Position numbers and translations under genes: made by a program. DNA of 64,000 nt, from the NCBI GenBank assembly GCA_037190665.1, contig JBBCJT010000098.1, positions 8,851 to 72,850 of the forward strand, given 5' to 3'. Below the pieces are notes generated by a model. It did not search any database, was not told the origin of the DNA, and worked only from the letters and a program-made list of their open reading frames with translations. Shown piece after piece: positions 26,435-34,804 of the stretch. This stretch comes from JBBCJT01 sp037190665 (lineage in GTDB: Bacteria > Pseudomonadota > Alphaproteobacteria > Acetobacterales > Acetobacteraceae). The stretch's first letter is position 1; the number at the start of each line of letters is the position of its first letter.

Positions 26435-27538
26435 ATGATGAACGCCGACGAAACCAGCAGCATCTCGGTGGCCGGACTCAGCAAGAGCTATGGTCCGGAA
26501 GGATCGCTGCGCGCGTTGGACGACTTCACGCTCGAGTTTCCGGCAGGACAATGCACGGTCCTGCTCGGCCCCAGCGGCTGCGGGAAGACCACCGTTCTCC
26601 GCTCCATCGCCGGGCTGATCACACCCGATCAAGGGCGCATCACCATCGGCCCGAGCACGGCATTCGATGCTTCGGCAGGCATCTTCGCACCGCCGGAGAA
26701 GCGTCGCCTTGGCATGGTCTTCCAGAGCTATGCGCTCTGGCCGCACCTGAGCGTGGCCGAGAATATCGGCTATCCCCTCGCTGCGAGCGGCTTGCCGAAG
26801 GCCGAGATCCGAGGACGGACCGAGACCATGCTGGAGTGGGTGGGCCTCAGCGGCATGGGTGGGCGCTACGTGCATGAGCTTTCCGGAGGCCAGCAGCAGC
26901 GCGTCTCGCTCGCCCGGGCCATCGTCGGCAATCCTCGCGCGATCCTGTTTGATGAGCCGCTTTCCAATCTGGACGCGCGCCTGCGCGAGCGCATGCGTAT
27001 GGAGTTGCTGGCACTGCGACAGCGAACGGCCTTTACTTCGATCTATGTCACCCACGACCAGCTTGAGGCCATGACGCTGGGTGATCGAGTGGTGGTCATG
27101 CGCTCCGGCAGGATCGAACAGGTGGACACCCCCCAGAACGTCTACAAGCGACCGCGTACCCGCTTCACAGCCGACTTCATGGGGATCCCCAACCTGATCG
27201 ATGGAGTGGTGCGGACCGTTGCGAAGGACAGGATCGCCGTTGACACCGCACTCGGTACGCTATCGGTCCAGAGCTGGCGGAGCGACTGGAAAGTGGGCGA
27301 CCACTGTACAGTGGCCGTCCGCCCCACCCTGATCACCTTTGCAAGCGGCGAAGAGAGCGAAGCCCGGACTGGCCGCGTGGTTCGCAGCGTCTTTCTGGGA
27401 ACAAGTACGGTTCATGAGATCGACATTTCCGGTACGGCGATCACGCTCGAATCGTTTTCCGAGGAGCGGCATGACGACGGTGCGACGGTGGCAGTCAAGC
27501 CCGCTGCCGGCGCCATCTTTGCCCTTCTGGACGACTGA
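26435..27538 (+). CDS. ABC transporter ATP-binding protein
   Basis: About 367 residues if ATG 26435 is used. The frame opens earlier at TTG 26378, inside the end of the permease gene, and GTG 26390 is also possible; none has a strong ribosome binding site. Walker A GPSGCGKTT, Q-loop VFQSYALWPHL, signature LSGGQQQRVSLARA, Walker B ILFDEPLSNLDARL and switch His in YVTHDQLEAM are all intact. A C-terminal TOBE-like beta domain (about residues 260-367) is typical of the PotA/FbpC/UgpC group and may sense ligand. It energises the fused permease of this operon. Confidence 0.92.
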   Translation: MMNADETSSISVAGLSKSYGPEGSLRALDDFTLEFPAGQCTVLLGPSGCGKTTVLRSIAGLITPDQGRITIGPSTAFDASAGIFAPPEKRRLGMVFQSYALWPHLSVAENIGYPLAASGLPKAEIRGRTETMLEWVGLSGMGGRYVHELSGGQQQRVSLARAIVGNPRAILFDEPLSNLDARLRERMRMELLALRQRTAFTSIYVTHDQLEAMTLGDRVVVMRSGRIEQVDTPQNVYKRPRTRFTADFMGIPNLIDGVVRTVAKDRIAVDTALGTLSVQSWRSDWKVGDHCTVAVRPTLITFASGEESEARTGRVVRSVFLGTSTVHEIDISGTAITLESFSEERHDDGATVAVKPAAGAIFALLDD

Positions 27539-28091
27539 GCGGGAGCCGTGCACGGCGTCGTCTGCCCGGGTTTTGTGTCCCGCTGATCCCCCCCTCCAAC
27601 GGGGCGCTCCGGTGTACTGGTAGGTTGCCCCAGAGGCCTTCAGTTCCCGGCCCCATGCCGCCGCTCCAATCGCCTCCCCGCACCGCCTCCCTCTTCGCCA
27701 AACCCGATTGCGGTGATTAGCAAGAGTCGACGACGGTCACTGTTCCCTGCGCACCGCAATTGGACTGGGCATCACTTCAGTTTGGATCTATCGCGTCGAT
27801 CACCGTGAGGAAGCTCGCCCCGGCGCCGACTGGGGGGCTGCCTGCGCTCGGGGTCCAACCAGCAGCCCCCTGCGACTCTCCCCGCGGGTGCCACTCCGCA
27901 CAGAAGAAGCGACCATACGGCGGACACGCCGACGATTCTTCGATGCGGCGGACTGCGAGCGCCAGTCCCCTGCCTATCGGGCGGGTCATGCCGACCGATG
28001 TTCTGGCCGATGAGCCTACGCTCCCGAGGTCTACAGAGCACGACACCGAAAGGGTGGCGTCCTGGGTTCGCGCCGCGAAAGGGCAAACGGA
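27539..28091. other. 553-base intergenic region without a supported gene
   Basis: It lies between the end of the first ABC importer operon and the aminotransferase gene. Apart from the hairpin at 27833-27870, I see no reading frame with a credible ribosome binding site and no family resemblance. It probably holds the terminator of the upstream operon and the promoter of the ectoine-like cluster. Confidence 0.5.
27833..27870. terminator. Strong GC hairpin, terminator or leader structure
   Basis: GGGGGCTGC at 27833-27841 pairs perfectly with GCAGCCCCC at 27862-27870 across a 20-base loop. No T-run follows on either strand, so it is not a classical intrinsic terminator. It may be a weak terminator of the importer operon or a structured leader of the aminotransferase transcript, 220 bases upstream of its start. 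Confidence 0.35.
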
Positions 28092-29522
28092 ATGACCTCG
28101 ATTCCGCCGAACGACGACCTCGTCGCGATTGATCGCCGCCATATGCTGCACCCCTTCACCAACCTGAAGGAATTCTCTGAAGGCGCGGGCATTTTGCCAC
28201 GTATGCTCGAGACCGGGCAGGGCATCTCCGTTCTGTTGTCCAACGGGCGGCAGTACATAGATGCCTTCGCCGGCCTGTACTGCGTGAATGTCGGCTACGG
28301 CCGCAGAGAGATCGCAGAAGCGATTGCCGCGCAGGCGCACAAGCTCGCTTACTATCATGCCTATGCCGGCCATTCGAACGAACCGGCCGTGCGGCTTGCG
28401 GAACGGGTCATCGCCATGGCTCCGCTCGGGATGCGCACGATCTACTATGGCCTGTCAGGGTCCGACGCCAACGAAACCCAGGCCAAGATTGTCTGGTACT
28501 ACAACAACGTTCTGGGGCGGCAGAAGAAGAAGATCATTATCAGTCGGCAGCGGGGCTATCATGGTGCCACCGTCCTGGCGGGAAGCCTGACAGGACTGCC
28601 TGTATTCCATCAGGCCTTCGACCTGCCGCTCGGCCCCGTCCGCCACATAAGCACGCCCCATTGGTGGAGGGAGGCCGAGCCGGGCGAAAGCGAAGAGAGC
28701 TTCTCCGAACGCTGTGCCGCAGAACTCGAAAGCCTGATCCTCGAACTCGGGCCCGACAGCGTGGCTGCCTTCATCGGAGAACCGGTGCTGGGTACCGGCG
28801 GCATCATCCCGCCGCCGCGCGGCTACTGGGCTGCGATCCAGCAGGTGCTGCGGCGATACGACGTGCTGCTGATCGCCGATGAGGTCGTCTGCGGTTTCGG
28901 CCGGCTGGGTACGAACTTCGGCAGCCATCTGTACGATATACAACCCGATCTGATCACCGTGGCCAAAGGGCTGACCAGCGCCTACCTGCCGCTATCAGGC
29001 GCGATCGTCGGCGAGAAAGTGTGGCAGGTGCTGTGTCAGGGAGCGGACGAGTTCGGCCCGTTCGGTCATGGCTACACCTACTCCGCGCATCCGGTATGTG
29101 CGGCAGCCGGGCTGGCCAATCTCGACATCATCGAACGCGAAGGCATCGTCACGCATGCAGCTCGTGTCGGGGCAATCTTCCAGCAGCGCCTGCGCGACAG
29201 GTTCCACGACCATCCGATTGTCGGCGAGGTGCGCGGCGTGGGCTTGCTTGCGGCCATCGAATTCTCGCCCCGGCCGGCGTCACGCGCGCGCTTTGCGCCC
29301 GAGTTGAAGGTTGGTGCCCGGATTGCCGCAGCCTGCCTGGAGGAAGGGCTCATCGCGCGCGCCATGCCGCATGGCGACATCCTCGGTTATGCGCCGCCGC
29401 TGGTGCTGACCGAGACACAGGTCGACGAGATCGTGGACCTGACGGAGCGGGCGGTGACACGCGTCCTGGACCAGCTGCAGCGGGAGGGAGCGCTGGGCGA
29501 GCGGTCCGTCGCCGCAGGCTGA
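28092..29522 (+). CDS. Class III (omega) aminotransferase
   Basis: 476 residues; PLP-dependent fold type I. The cofactor Asp is in LLIADEVVCGFGR (D263), and the Schiff-base Lys is K292 in TVAKGLTSAYLPLSGA; GYHGAT (about 155-160) binds the phosphate. The enzyme moves the distal amino group of a diamine or omega-amino acid to pyruvate or another oxo acid. In the ectoine-catabolic gene sets known from marine and halophilic proteobacteria, an aminotransferase of this class (DoeD/Atf) handles L-2,4-diaminobutyrate. Here an Lrp regulator and DoeB/DoeA-like genes follow closely, which supports that role; a polyamine or beta-alanine transaminase is the alternative. Confidence 0.9.
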   Translation: MTSIPPNDDLVAIDRRHMLHPFTNLKEFSEGAGILPRMLETGQGISVLLSNGRQYIDAFAGLYCVNVGYGRREIAEAIAAQAHKLAYYHAYAGHSNEPAVRLAERVIAMAPLGMRTIYYGLSGSDANETQAKIVWYYNNVLGRQKKKIIISRQRGYHGATVLAGSLTGLPVFHQAFDLPLGPVRHISTPHWWREAEPGESEESFSERCAAELESLILELGPDSVAAFIGEPVLGTGGIIPPPRGYWAAIQQVLRRYDVLLIADEVVCGFGRLGTNFGSHLYDIQPDLITVAKGLTSAYLPLSGAIVGEKVWQVLCQGADEFGPFGHGYTYSAHPVCAAAGLANLDIIEREGIVTHAARVGAIFQQRLRDRFHDHPIVGEVRGVGLLAAIEFSPRPASRARFAPELKVGARIAAACLEEGLIARAMPHGDILGYAPPLVLTETQVDEIVDLTERAVTRVLDQLQREGALGERSVAAG

Positions 29523-29668
29523 ATTTTCTTCTCGAAGTGGCAGCGAATCTTCTTTTCCGCCCGGCGCTGCATAGCCTAGCCTCACCGCGTTTCGCCTCGT
29601 CGTCCCGGAACGGCAAGCAGGAGCGCGACCTGAAGGAAACCGCGAAGTCGGATCTGGTCGGGGCTGGC

Positions 29669-30160
29669 ATGTTCCAGGGGTTGAGTCTGGACGAGACCGA
29701 TGTGCGGATCCTCGCCATTCTCCAGCGGGAAGGCCGCATCACCAAGGCGGACCTGGCCCAGCGCGTACACCTTTCGCCCAGCGCCTGCCTGGAACGCATG
29801 CGACGGCTGGAGAAGAAGAAAATCATCACATCCTATCATGCCGTGGTGGACGTGAAGCGGCTGATCCCGCTGACCCAGTTCTACACGGAGGTCACGCTGA
29901 CCAATCATCGCTACGGCGATTTCGTGAAGTTCGAGCAGCATGTCCGCGAGATGCGTGAGGTCGTGGAATGTCATGCGCTGGGGGGCGGCATCGATTACAT
30001 TCTGAAGATCATTACGCACACCATTGAGGACTATCAGGTTCTGGTCGAACGCATGCTTGAAGCCCAGATTGGTATCGACCGATACTTTACCTATGTGGTG
30101 ACCAAGCCGATCAAATCACTTGGTCAGTTCCCCGTCGAAAACTTGCTCCGGGCAGACTGA
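29669..30160 (+). CDS. Lrp/AsnC-family transcriptional regulator
   Basis: 163 residues from ATG 29669, the standard size. The N-terminal helix-turn-helix is LDETDVRILAILQREGRITKADLAQRVHLSPSACLERM. The C-terminal RAM domain contains YTEVTLTNHRYGDFVKFEQHV and the effector-binding region EVVECHALGGGIDYILKII. It is transcribed with the aminotransferase (147-base gap). AsnC-type regulators (DoeX/AsnC) belong to known ectoine-degradation clusters and respond to pathway diamines. The binding site is not obvious here; the divergent region 33129-33481 is a candidate target. Confidence 0.92.
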   Translation: MFQGLSLDETDVRILAILQREGRITKADLAQRVHLSPSACLERMRRLEKKKIITSYHAVVDVKRLIPLTQFYTEVTLTNHRYGDFVKFEQHVREMREVVECHALGGGIDYILKIITHTIEDYQVLVERMLEAQIGIDRYFTYVVTKPIKSLGQFPVENLLRAD

Positions 30161-30231
30161 ATAGCAGCAATCGACGCAGGTCCCCCGCCCCTGCCGAAGA
30201 TACCGCGGCGAAGGCGTGGCATGATCCGGTC

Positions 30232-30945
30232 ATGGCAGACGCAGCGAACCCGTGTCTCGGCATCCTCACCTTGTATCGCGGCGAAGACCCGCCGCCGATG
30301 CCACGCCGCCCGGCCGGCGCGCTGCTCAGTCCGGACACCTTCGCCTTCCCGACCATCCAGGAAACCGTCGAGGGTGCCTGGGTCGAGGTCGTGGTGAGGG
30401 GCGAGCCGGCGCTGGAGCCGGCCTTTGTCGCTGCCACCAAACGGCTGGTGGAGCGAGGCGCGACCGCCATCACCTCGACCTGCGGCTTCGCGATCCGGCA
30501 CCAGTCGGCCGTCGCCGCGTCGGTCCCCGTTCCGGTGATGCTGTCCAGCCTGATCCTGATCCCCGCGATCCTGCGCAGCCTGCCGCCGGCAGCGAAGCTG
30601 GCGGTGCTGACCTACGATTCGTCCCACTGCACCGAAGACCTGCTGCCTCTTGGATCGGCCGCTGACCGGGCGCGGGTCGTCATCGGCGGCATCGAGGGCG
30701 GCGTCTTCTGGCACAACGAGTTGAAACGGCCGCCGCCGCCCACCGATCCCGCCGACATCGAGGCCGATGTCGCAGCCTGCATTGTCCGGCTGCGCGAGGC
30801 GCATCCGGAGATCGCCGCGATCCTGTTCGAGTGCGCGGGATTTCCGATCGTCGCGTCAGCGATCCGGCGACGGTTCGGACTGCCGGTATTCGACATCACC
30901 GATCTCAGCCGGATGGCCATGTCGGCCACCGGCACGCGCGGCTGA
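30232..30945 (+). CDS. Aspartate/glutamate racemase superfamily protein
   Basis: 237 residues. Two cysteines typical of the superfamily flank the active site: one in ATAITSTCGFAIRHQ (about residue 84) and one in AILFECAGFP (about 203), with GxLT-like motif LGILTLYRGE at the start. The family includes Asp/Glu racemases, hydantoin racemases, maleate isomerase and EutA of ectoine catabolism. The position in an ectoine-like cluster points to an EutA-like or amino-acid-racemase role, but the sequence alone does not decide. It converges on the DoeB-like gene with only 12 bases between stops. Confidence 0.8.
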   Translation: MADAANPCLGILTLYRGEDPPPMPRRPAGALLSPDTFAFPTIQETVEGAWVEVVVRGEPALEPAFVAATKRLVERGATAITSTCGFAIRHQSAVAASVPVPVMLSSLILIPAILRSLPPAAKLAVLTYDSSHCTEDLLPLGSAADRARVVIGGIEGGVFWHNELKRPPPPTDPADIEADVAACIVRLREAHPEIAAILFECAGFPIVASAIRRRFGLPVFDITDLSRMAMSATGTRG

Positions 30946-30957
30946 CCGGGCCACCGT

Positions 30958-31971
30958 CTACATCTCGCGGAACCGGCGGGCCGCCGGCCGGGCGATCACC
31001 GCGACGCTCTGATCCGGCAGGGCGCGCCCGCCGATGTTGATCATGTACACAATGCCATCATGCGGTGCGATCACCGGCATGCCCGGCGCCGCGGGATCAT
31101 CCAGGCTCACGATATGGCCGAGGCTCTGGCCTGCGCGGACCCTGCTGTTCAGTTCCACCGCAGCGGCGAACATCCCGTCCGCTTCTACCCTCACCCAGTG
31201 CGTCTGATCGGGCACTTCCAGCAGCCGCACGGGTCGCGCCGGACGCGGTGGCGCTTCGAGATGCCCGAACTGGACCAGGAAGCTCTCGACGAAGCGGAAG
31301 CCCAGCCGCAACAACTGAGGTGTCAGCATGCCGCCGCCGAGTTCAGGGCAGTAGAACAGCTTGCCCTGCGCTTCGACCATGGTGTCGAACATGCCGGCCT
31401 TGTGTGTTTCGTCGATGATCACCCGGGCCGGCAGGTCGAATCCCCGGCTCGCCGAGATCATGCGCCGCAGGTCGTCGGCGTTCTCCAGGTAGTGCATCAT
31501 CACGCTGGGGATGATCGCCATGCGGTAGCCGCCGGAGTGAACGTCGAGCACCACATCGGCATGCGGGACCAGCGACGTGGCGACAGCGTGCGCGATCTGC
31601 TGCGAGGGGCTGCCATCGGCCGCGCCTGGAAAGCTCCGGTTCAGATCCAGACCATCCAGCGGACTGACGCGCGTGGCGGCGCGCAGCGCCGGCGGGTTGA
31701 CGGCCGGCACGATGACAAGGTTGCCGCGCAATCGCGAACCCAGGCGCGCGATGATCTCGTGCAGGATCAACGGGCCCTGGTATTCATTCCCGTGCTGGCC
31801 GCCGATGACCAGCGTGACCGGCCCGTCGCCACCGCCCCAGCTCAGCACCGGTATGCGGATCTCGTGCGTGGCACCCTGCCACTCCGCGCGCAGGCGGATC
31901 GCCGAGGTGGCGCGCTGCCGGCGGAAGTCAATCCGCGGGAGTTCCAGCAGTGCGCCGGACGCATCGGGCAC
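30958..31971 (-). CDS. doeB: Succinylglutamate desuccinylase/aspartoacylase-family deacylase, DoeB-like
   Basis: 337 residues from GTG 31971, with AAGGA nine bases upstream and six bases after the DoeA-like stop. Zinc-ligand motifs are present: His and Glu in VIGGQHGNEYQGP and His in VVLDVHSGG. DLNRSFPG also matches the family. The C-terminal part holds a conserved LLEVPDQTHWVRVEADGMF and PHDGIVYMI, as in the AstE/DoeB group. DoeB (EutE) removes acetyl from N-acetyl-2,4-diaminobutyrate made by DoeA. The tight operon with the DoeA-like gene is the main reason for this name; a general N-acyl amino-acid deacylase cannot be excluded. Confidence 0.78.
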   Translation of the reverse strand: MPDASGALLELPRIDFRRQRATSAIRLRAEWQGATHEIRIPVLSWGGGDGPVTLVIGGQHGNEYQGPLILHEIIARLGSRLRGNLVIVPAVNPPALRAATRVSPLDGLDLNRSFPGAADGSPSQQIAHAVATSLVPHADVVLDVHSGGYRMAIIPSVMMHYLENADDLRRMISASRGFDLPARVIIDETHKAGMFDTMVEAQGKLFYCPELGGGMLTPQLLRLGFRFVESFLVQFGHLEAPPRPARPVRLLEVPDQTHWVRVEADGMFAAAVELNSRVRAGQSLGHIVSLDDPAAPGMPVIAPHDGIVYMINIGGRALPDQSVAVIARPAARRFREM

Positions 31972-31976
31972 GGCGC

Positions 31977-33128
31977 TCAGTCCTTGACCATCAGCTCGCG
32001 GGTCATGCGGCTCAGGCTCTTCGCGCCGGTGTCTGTCACGCGCACGCCTTCGCTGAACACGTAGCCGTCCTGCCGCTCCCAGATGCCGACAATGATATGG
32101 AAGGTCATGTTCGGCTGTATCACGGTGGGGTCGCCCACCTGCAGACTGGCCCCGCCATCGCCCCAGTCGATACCGATGGAGTAACCGATGCGCGACTCCT
32201 TGCGTACGCCGAAGGGATTGAAGACCTTGCGGAACGCCACATCGACGTCGCCGCAGGTCGCCCCGGGGCGCATGGCCTCGAATGCGGCGAGGAAACCCGT
32301 GGTCACCGCCTCGTGGATGTGCTTCACGCGCGCAGAGGCCTTGCCGAGCACGATCGTCCGCGACAGCGGACTCACGTAACGATGGCGGAAGGCGCCGATC
32401 TCGAAATTGGTCTGCGCATTGGCGGGATAGCGCTGATCGGTCCATTTCAGGTGAGGCGCAGTGGCCATCGCCGCCACCGGCATGGTGGGCATGCGGAAGG
32501 GGCTTCCGGGCATCTGCTCCGTGCCGCACAGGGCCGAGACGACGGCAGCAGCGACGTCGCACTCCCGCACACCGACGGCGATGGTGCGCATCGCCGCATC
32601 GATCGCTCCGTCTACGATCGGGCCTGCCTGCACCATGTAATCGATCTCGGCCGGTGACTTCACCAGCTTGATGCGGCTGATCATGCCGTCGGCATCGATC
32701 AGGTCATCCACCTTCAGCGCGCGTGTCAGCGCCGCATGCGCCTTCAGGCCGTAGGTCTTCGCGGTCAGCTCGCAGCCGATCCTTATCGTGCCGGTGCGCT
32801 CACGGATCATCCGCGCGATCGGCTCCCACGGCGTACGCTCCTCCGTGCCGATGAAGGACTCGGGATAGGCCAGGATGAATTTGGGATCGAGGTACGAAGT
32901 CGGATAGGCGCATTCCAGGTCCATCTCCCGCAGGATCAGCACGGGATCTTCCTGCCCGCTCACGACGAGCGCGAGCTGCGGCACGTATTCTGAATACCCA
33001 TCATAGCCGGTCAGGTAGTTCATATTGGATTCAGTCATGACCAGCAGGGCATCCATGCCCCGCTCGGCCATGGCCTGCTGAACCTTCTTGGTGCGGGCGC
33101 GGTACTCGGCGGGCTGGAATGCAGGCAT
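31977..33128 (-). CDS. doeA: M24-fold hydrolase, ectoine hydrolase (DoeA/EutD)-like
   Basis: 383 residues from ATG 33128, with GGGAAGG upstream; the frame continues upstream but without a better start. The creatinase N-domain opens MPAFQPAEYRARTKKVQQAM and contains NMNYLTGYDGYSEYV; the pita-bread domain follows (KSPAEIDYMVQAG, TAPHLKW, RIGYSIGIDWGDGGASL, MTFHIIVGIW). Where metal-dependent M24 peptidases have two Asp ligands, this reads NFEIGAFRHRYVSPLSRT, so at least one ligand is lost, as in creatinase and ectoine hydrolases that work without metal. It opens the ectoine ring to N-acetyl-diaminobutyrate in known systems. It is co-transcribed with the DoeB-like gene and divergent from a solute importer. 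Confidence 0.78.
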   Translation of the reverse strand: MPAFQPAEYRARTKKVQQAMAERGMDALLVMTESNMNYLTGYDGYSEYVPQLALVVSGQEDPVLILREMDLECAYPTSYLDPKFILAYPESFIGTEERTPWEPIARMIRERTGTIRIGCELTAKTYGLKAHAALTRALKVDDLIDADGMISRIKLVKSPAEIDYMVQAGPIVDGAIDAAMRTIAVGVRECDVAAAVVSALCGTEQMPGSPFRMPTMPVAAMATAPHLKWTDQRYPANAQTNFEIGAFRHRYVSPLSRTIVLGKASARVKHIHEAVTTGFLAAFEAMRPGATCGDVDVAFRKVFNPFGVRKESRIGYSIGIDWGDGGASLQVGDPTVIQPNMTFHIIVGIWERQDGYVFSEGVRVTDTGAKSLSRMTRELMVKD

Positions 33129-33481
33129 CTGGTGGCCTTCCCGGTTTGCACGTTGCGGAACGATATCATCTGTCGGTGGATGAAAGGTTCGAAACTGTGC
33201 CGCCCGGACCAAGCGTTCTTCGGTGAACGGGCGGCTGTGTGGGCGATTCTCCGCTACCCGACGCTTTGCCCTGCCGCGACAACGCTTCTGCGGCATTCGC
33301 GCGGGGCAGCAGACGAAACCCCCGTCGATGCCGGAAAAAAGCACGACAATTTCTCGCCGCCGCGTTCCAGCATCACCTGTCGGCAGCGCGACGTCAGATC
33401 GCCGCATCCGGCAGGGAGAAGTGCCTGTCATCTGGCCAAGCCGCCACCTTGGGGCAACGTCTTTTCGGGGAGATGATTAAC
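33129..33481. promoter_or_regulatory. Divergent regulatory region with a leader duplicated at 34640-34804
   Basis: 353 bases between the DoeA-like gene (minus) and the first binding-protein gene (plus). The last ~150 bases are homologous to the region just before the second binding-protein gene: both keep cgaaac, gccgga, ccagcat, gcgcgac, agatcg and a shared ggcagggag in the same order. A small hairpin CGTT-gcgg-AACG lies at 33151-33162. The region should carry both promoters and the site of the Lrp-type regulator. Confidence 0.5.
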
Positions 33482-34558
33482 ATGTCGAACAAGCATTCGG
33501 CGCCGATTGCCGGCCGCCTTGCCTTGGCATTCGCCTTGGGCTTTCCGCTTGCCGTGAAGGCGCAGGAGGTTGTGGTGTCGGTGGGCACCGGTGACTGGGC
33601 CGCGGCGAACATCGCGGCGTATGTCGAACCGTTCGAGCGCGAAACCGGCATCCGCGTGATCCGCAACGAGGTCAGTGGCGGCCTTCCCCAGCTTCGCCTG
33701 CAACATGAGAGTCGCAGTGTGGAGACCGACGTATGGAACCTGGGTGGCTCCGGCGTCGCGATCGCGGCCGCGGGCGGCTGGATCCAGCGGATCGACTACA
33801 GCCAGTATACGCCCGAACAGCTCGCGAAGATCTATCCGGCCTCGAAGCTCGAGTACGGGGTGGGCTCGCTCTACTACTCGATCGTGATGTCCTACAGTGT
33901 CGACGCCTTCCAGGGTCGGGGCGTGCCGACGACTTGGGCGGAGTTCTGGGACATCCAGAAATTCCCTGGGCGCCGCACGCTGCGCAATGGCGCGCAGGGG
34001 GGCGGGTTGTGGGAGATCGCGCTGATGGCCGACGGCGTCTCGCCCGACAAGATCTATCCCATCGATATCGCCCGTGCCACGCGCTCGCTCGATCGCATCC
34101 GGCCGCACATCACCGCGTGGTGGCGTGACGGCTCGGACGGCCAGCAGCTCTTCGCCGACCGGATCGTCGACATCGGCCCGGCCTTCAATGGCCGTATCGG
34201 CAACCTGCAGAAGCAGGGCATGGCCCTGCGCATGGAATGGAACGGCGGCATCCTGCTGCAGGACTTCTGGGCCGTGGCCGCAGACAGCCGGAACAGCGCG
34301 AACGCCCAGAAATTCGTCGCCTTCGCGATGCGTGCTGACCGCCAGGCCGAGTTCGCCCGGCGCATCCCCTACGGACCGACCAACGCTGCCGCCTTCGATC
34401 TCATCGATCCGGCGATCGGCGAACAGCTCCCGTCGCATCCGCAGAACATCGGCAAGCAGGTGCTGATGGACGATGCGTGGTACAGCGCCACGGACGCGAG
34501 CGGAAAGTCCAATCTCCAGCGGCTGTTCGAGTTCTGGACCCGCTGGAGCGCGCGCTAG
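33482..34558 (+). CDS. ABC transporter binding protein, polyamine (PotD)-type, copy 1
   Basis: 358 residues from ATG 33482, with GGGGAG nine bases upstream. Signal peptide core LALAFALGFPLAVKAQ. The mature protein is a PotD/F-like class-II binding protein: VVVSVGTGDWAAANIAAYVE, FERETGIRVIRNE, RIDYSQYTPEQLAKI, MSYSVDAFQG, WAEFWDIQKFPGRRTL, ADRIVDIGPAFNGR. It is nearly identical to the next gene except for a short variable segment at residues 88-99 (GGSGVAIAAAGG), which lies near the expected ligand pocket. It probably delivers an ectoine-like or diamine solute to the downstream permease. Confidence 0.92.
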   Translation: MSNKHSAPIAGRLALAFALGFPLAVKAQEVVVSVGTGDWAAANIAAYVEPFERETGIRVIRNEVSGGLPQLRLQHESRSVETDVWNLGGSGVAIAAAGGWIQRIDYSQYTPEQLAKIYPASKLEYGVGSLYYSIVMSYSVDAFQGRGVPTTWAEFWDIQKFPGRRTLRNGAQGGGLWEIALMADGVSPDKIYPIDIARATRSLDRIRPHITAWWRDGSDGQQLFADRIVDIGPAFNGRIGNLQKQGMALRMEWNGGILLQDFWAVAADSRNSANAQKFVAFAMRADRQAEFARRIPYGPTNAAAFDLIDPAIGEQLPSHPQNIGKQVLMDDAWYSATDASGKSNLQRLFEFWTRWSAR

Positions 34559-34639
34559 CGTACCGGTCGCCGACGGCGCACCGCGCCCGTGATTTCGACG
34601 GAAAACGGGAAGGTTTATGCGGCCGGCGCGCCTATCAGC

Positions 34640-34804
34640 GGCCGAAACATCGGCGAAGGCCGGAAGAAACAATGACAAGTTTGCGGCACCGTGGCCCAGC
34701 ATTCCTTGCCGCAAAGCGCGACAGCAAGATCGGTCTGCGCGGCAGGGAGTGCGCCTTTTCGTCCGGCTCGATCAGTCCACAGGGACGCATAGGAGACGAA
34801 CGCC
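34640..34804 (+). repeat. Duplicated leader upstream of second binding-protein gene
   Basis: About 150 bases resemble the leader before the first copy (33330-33470). Shared blocks occur in the same order, the longest being ggcagggag at 34741-34749. The duplication therefore covered a control region as well as the gene, and each copy may have its own promoter. Confidence 0.5.
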
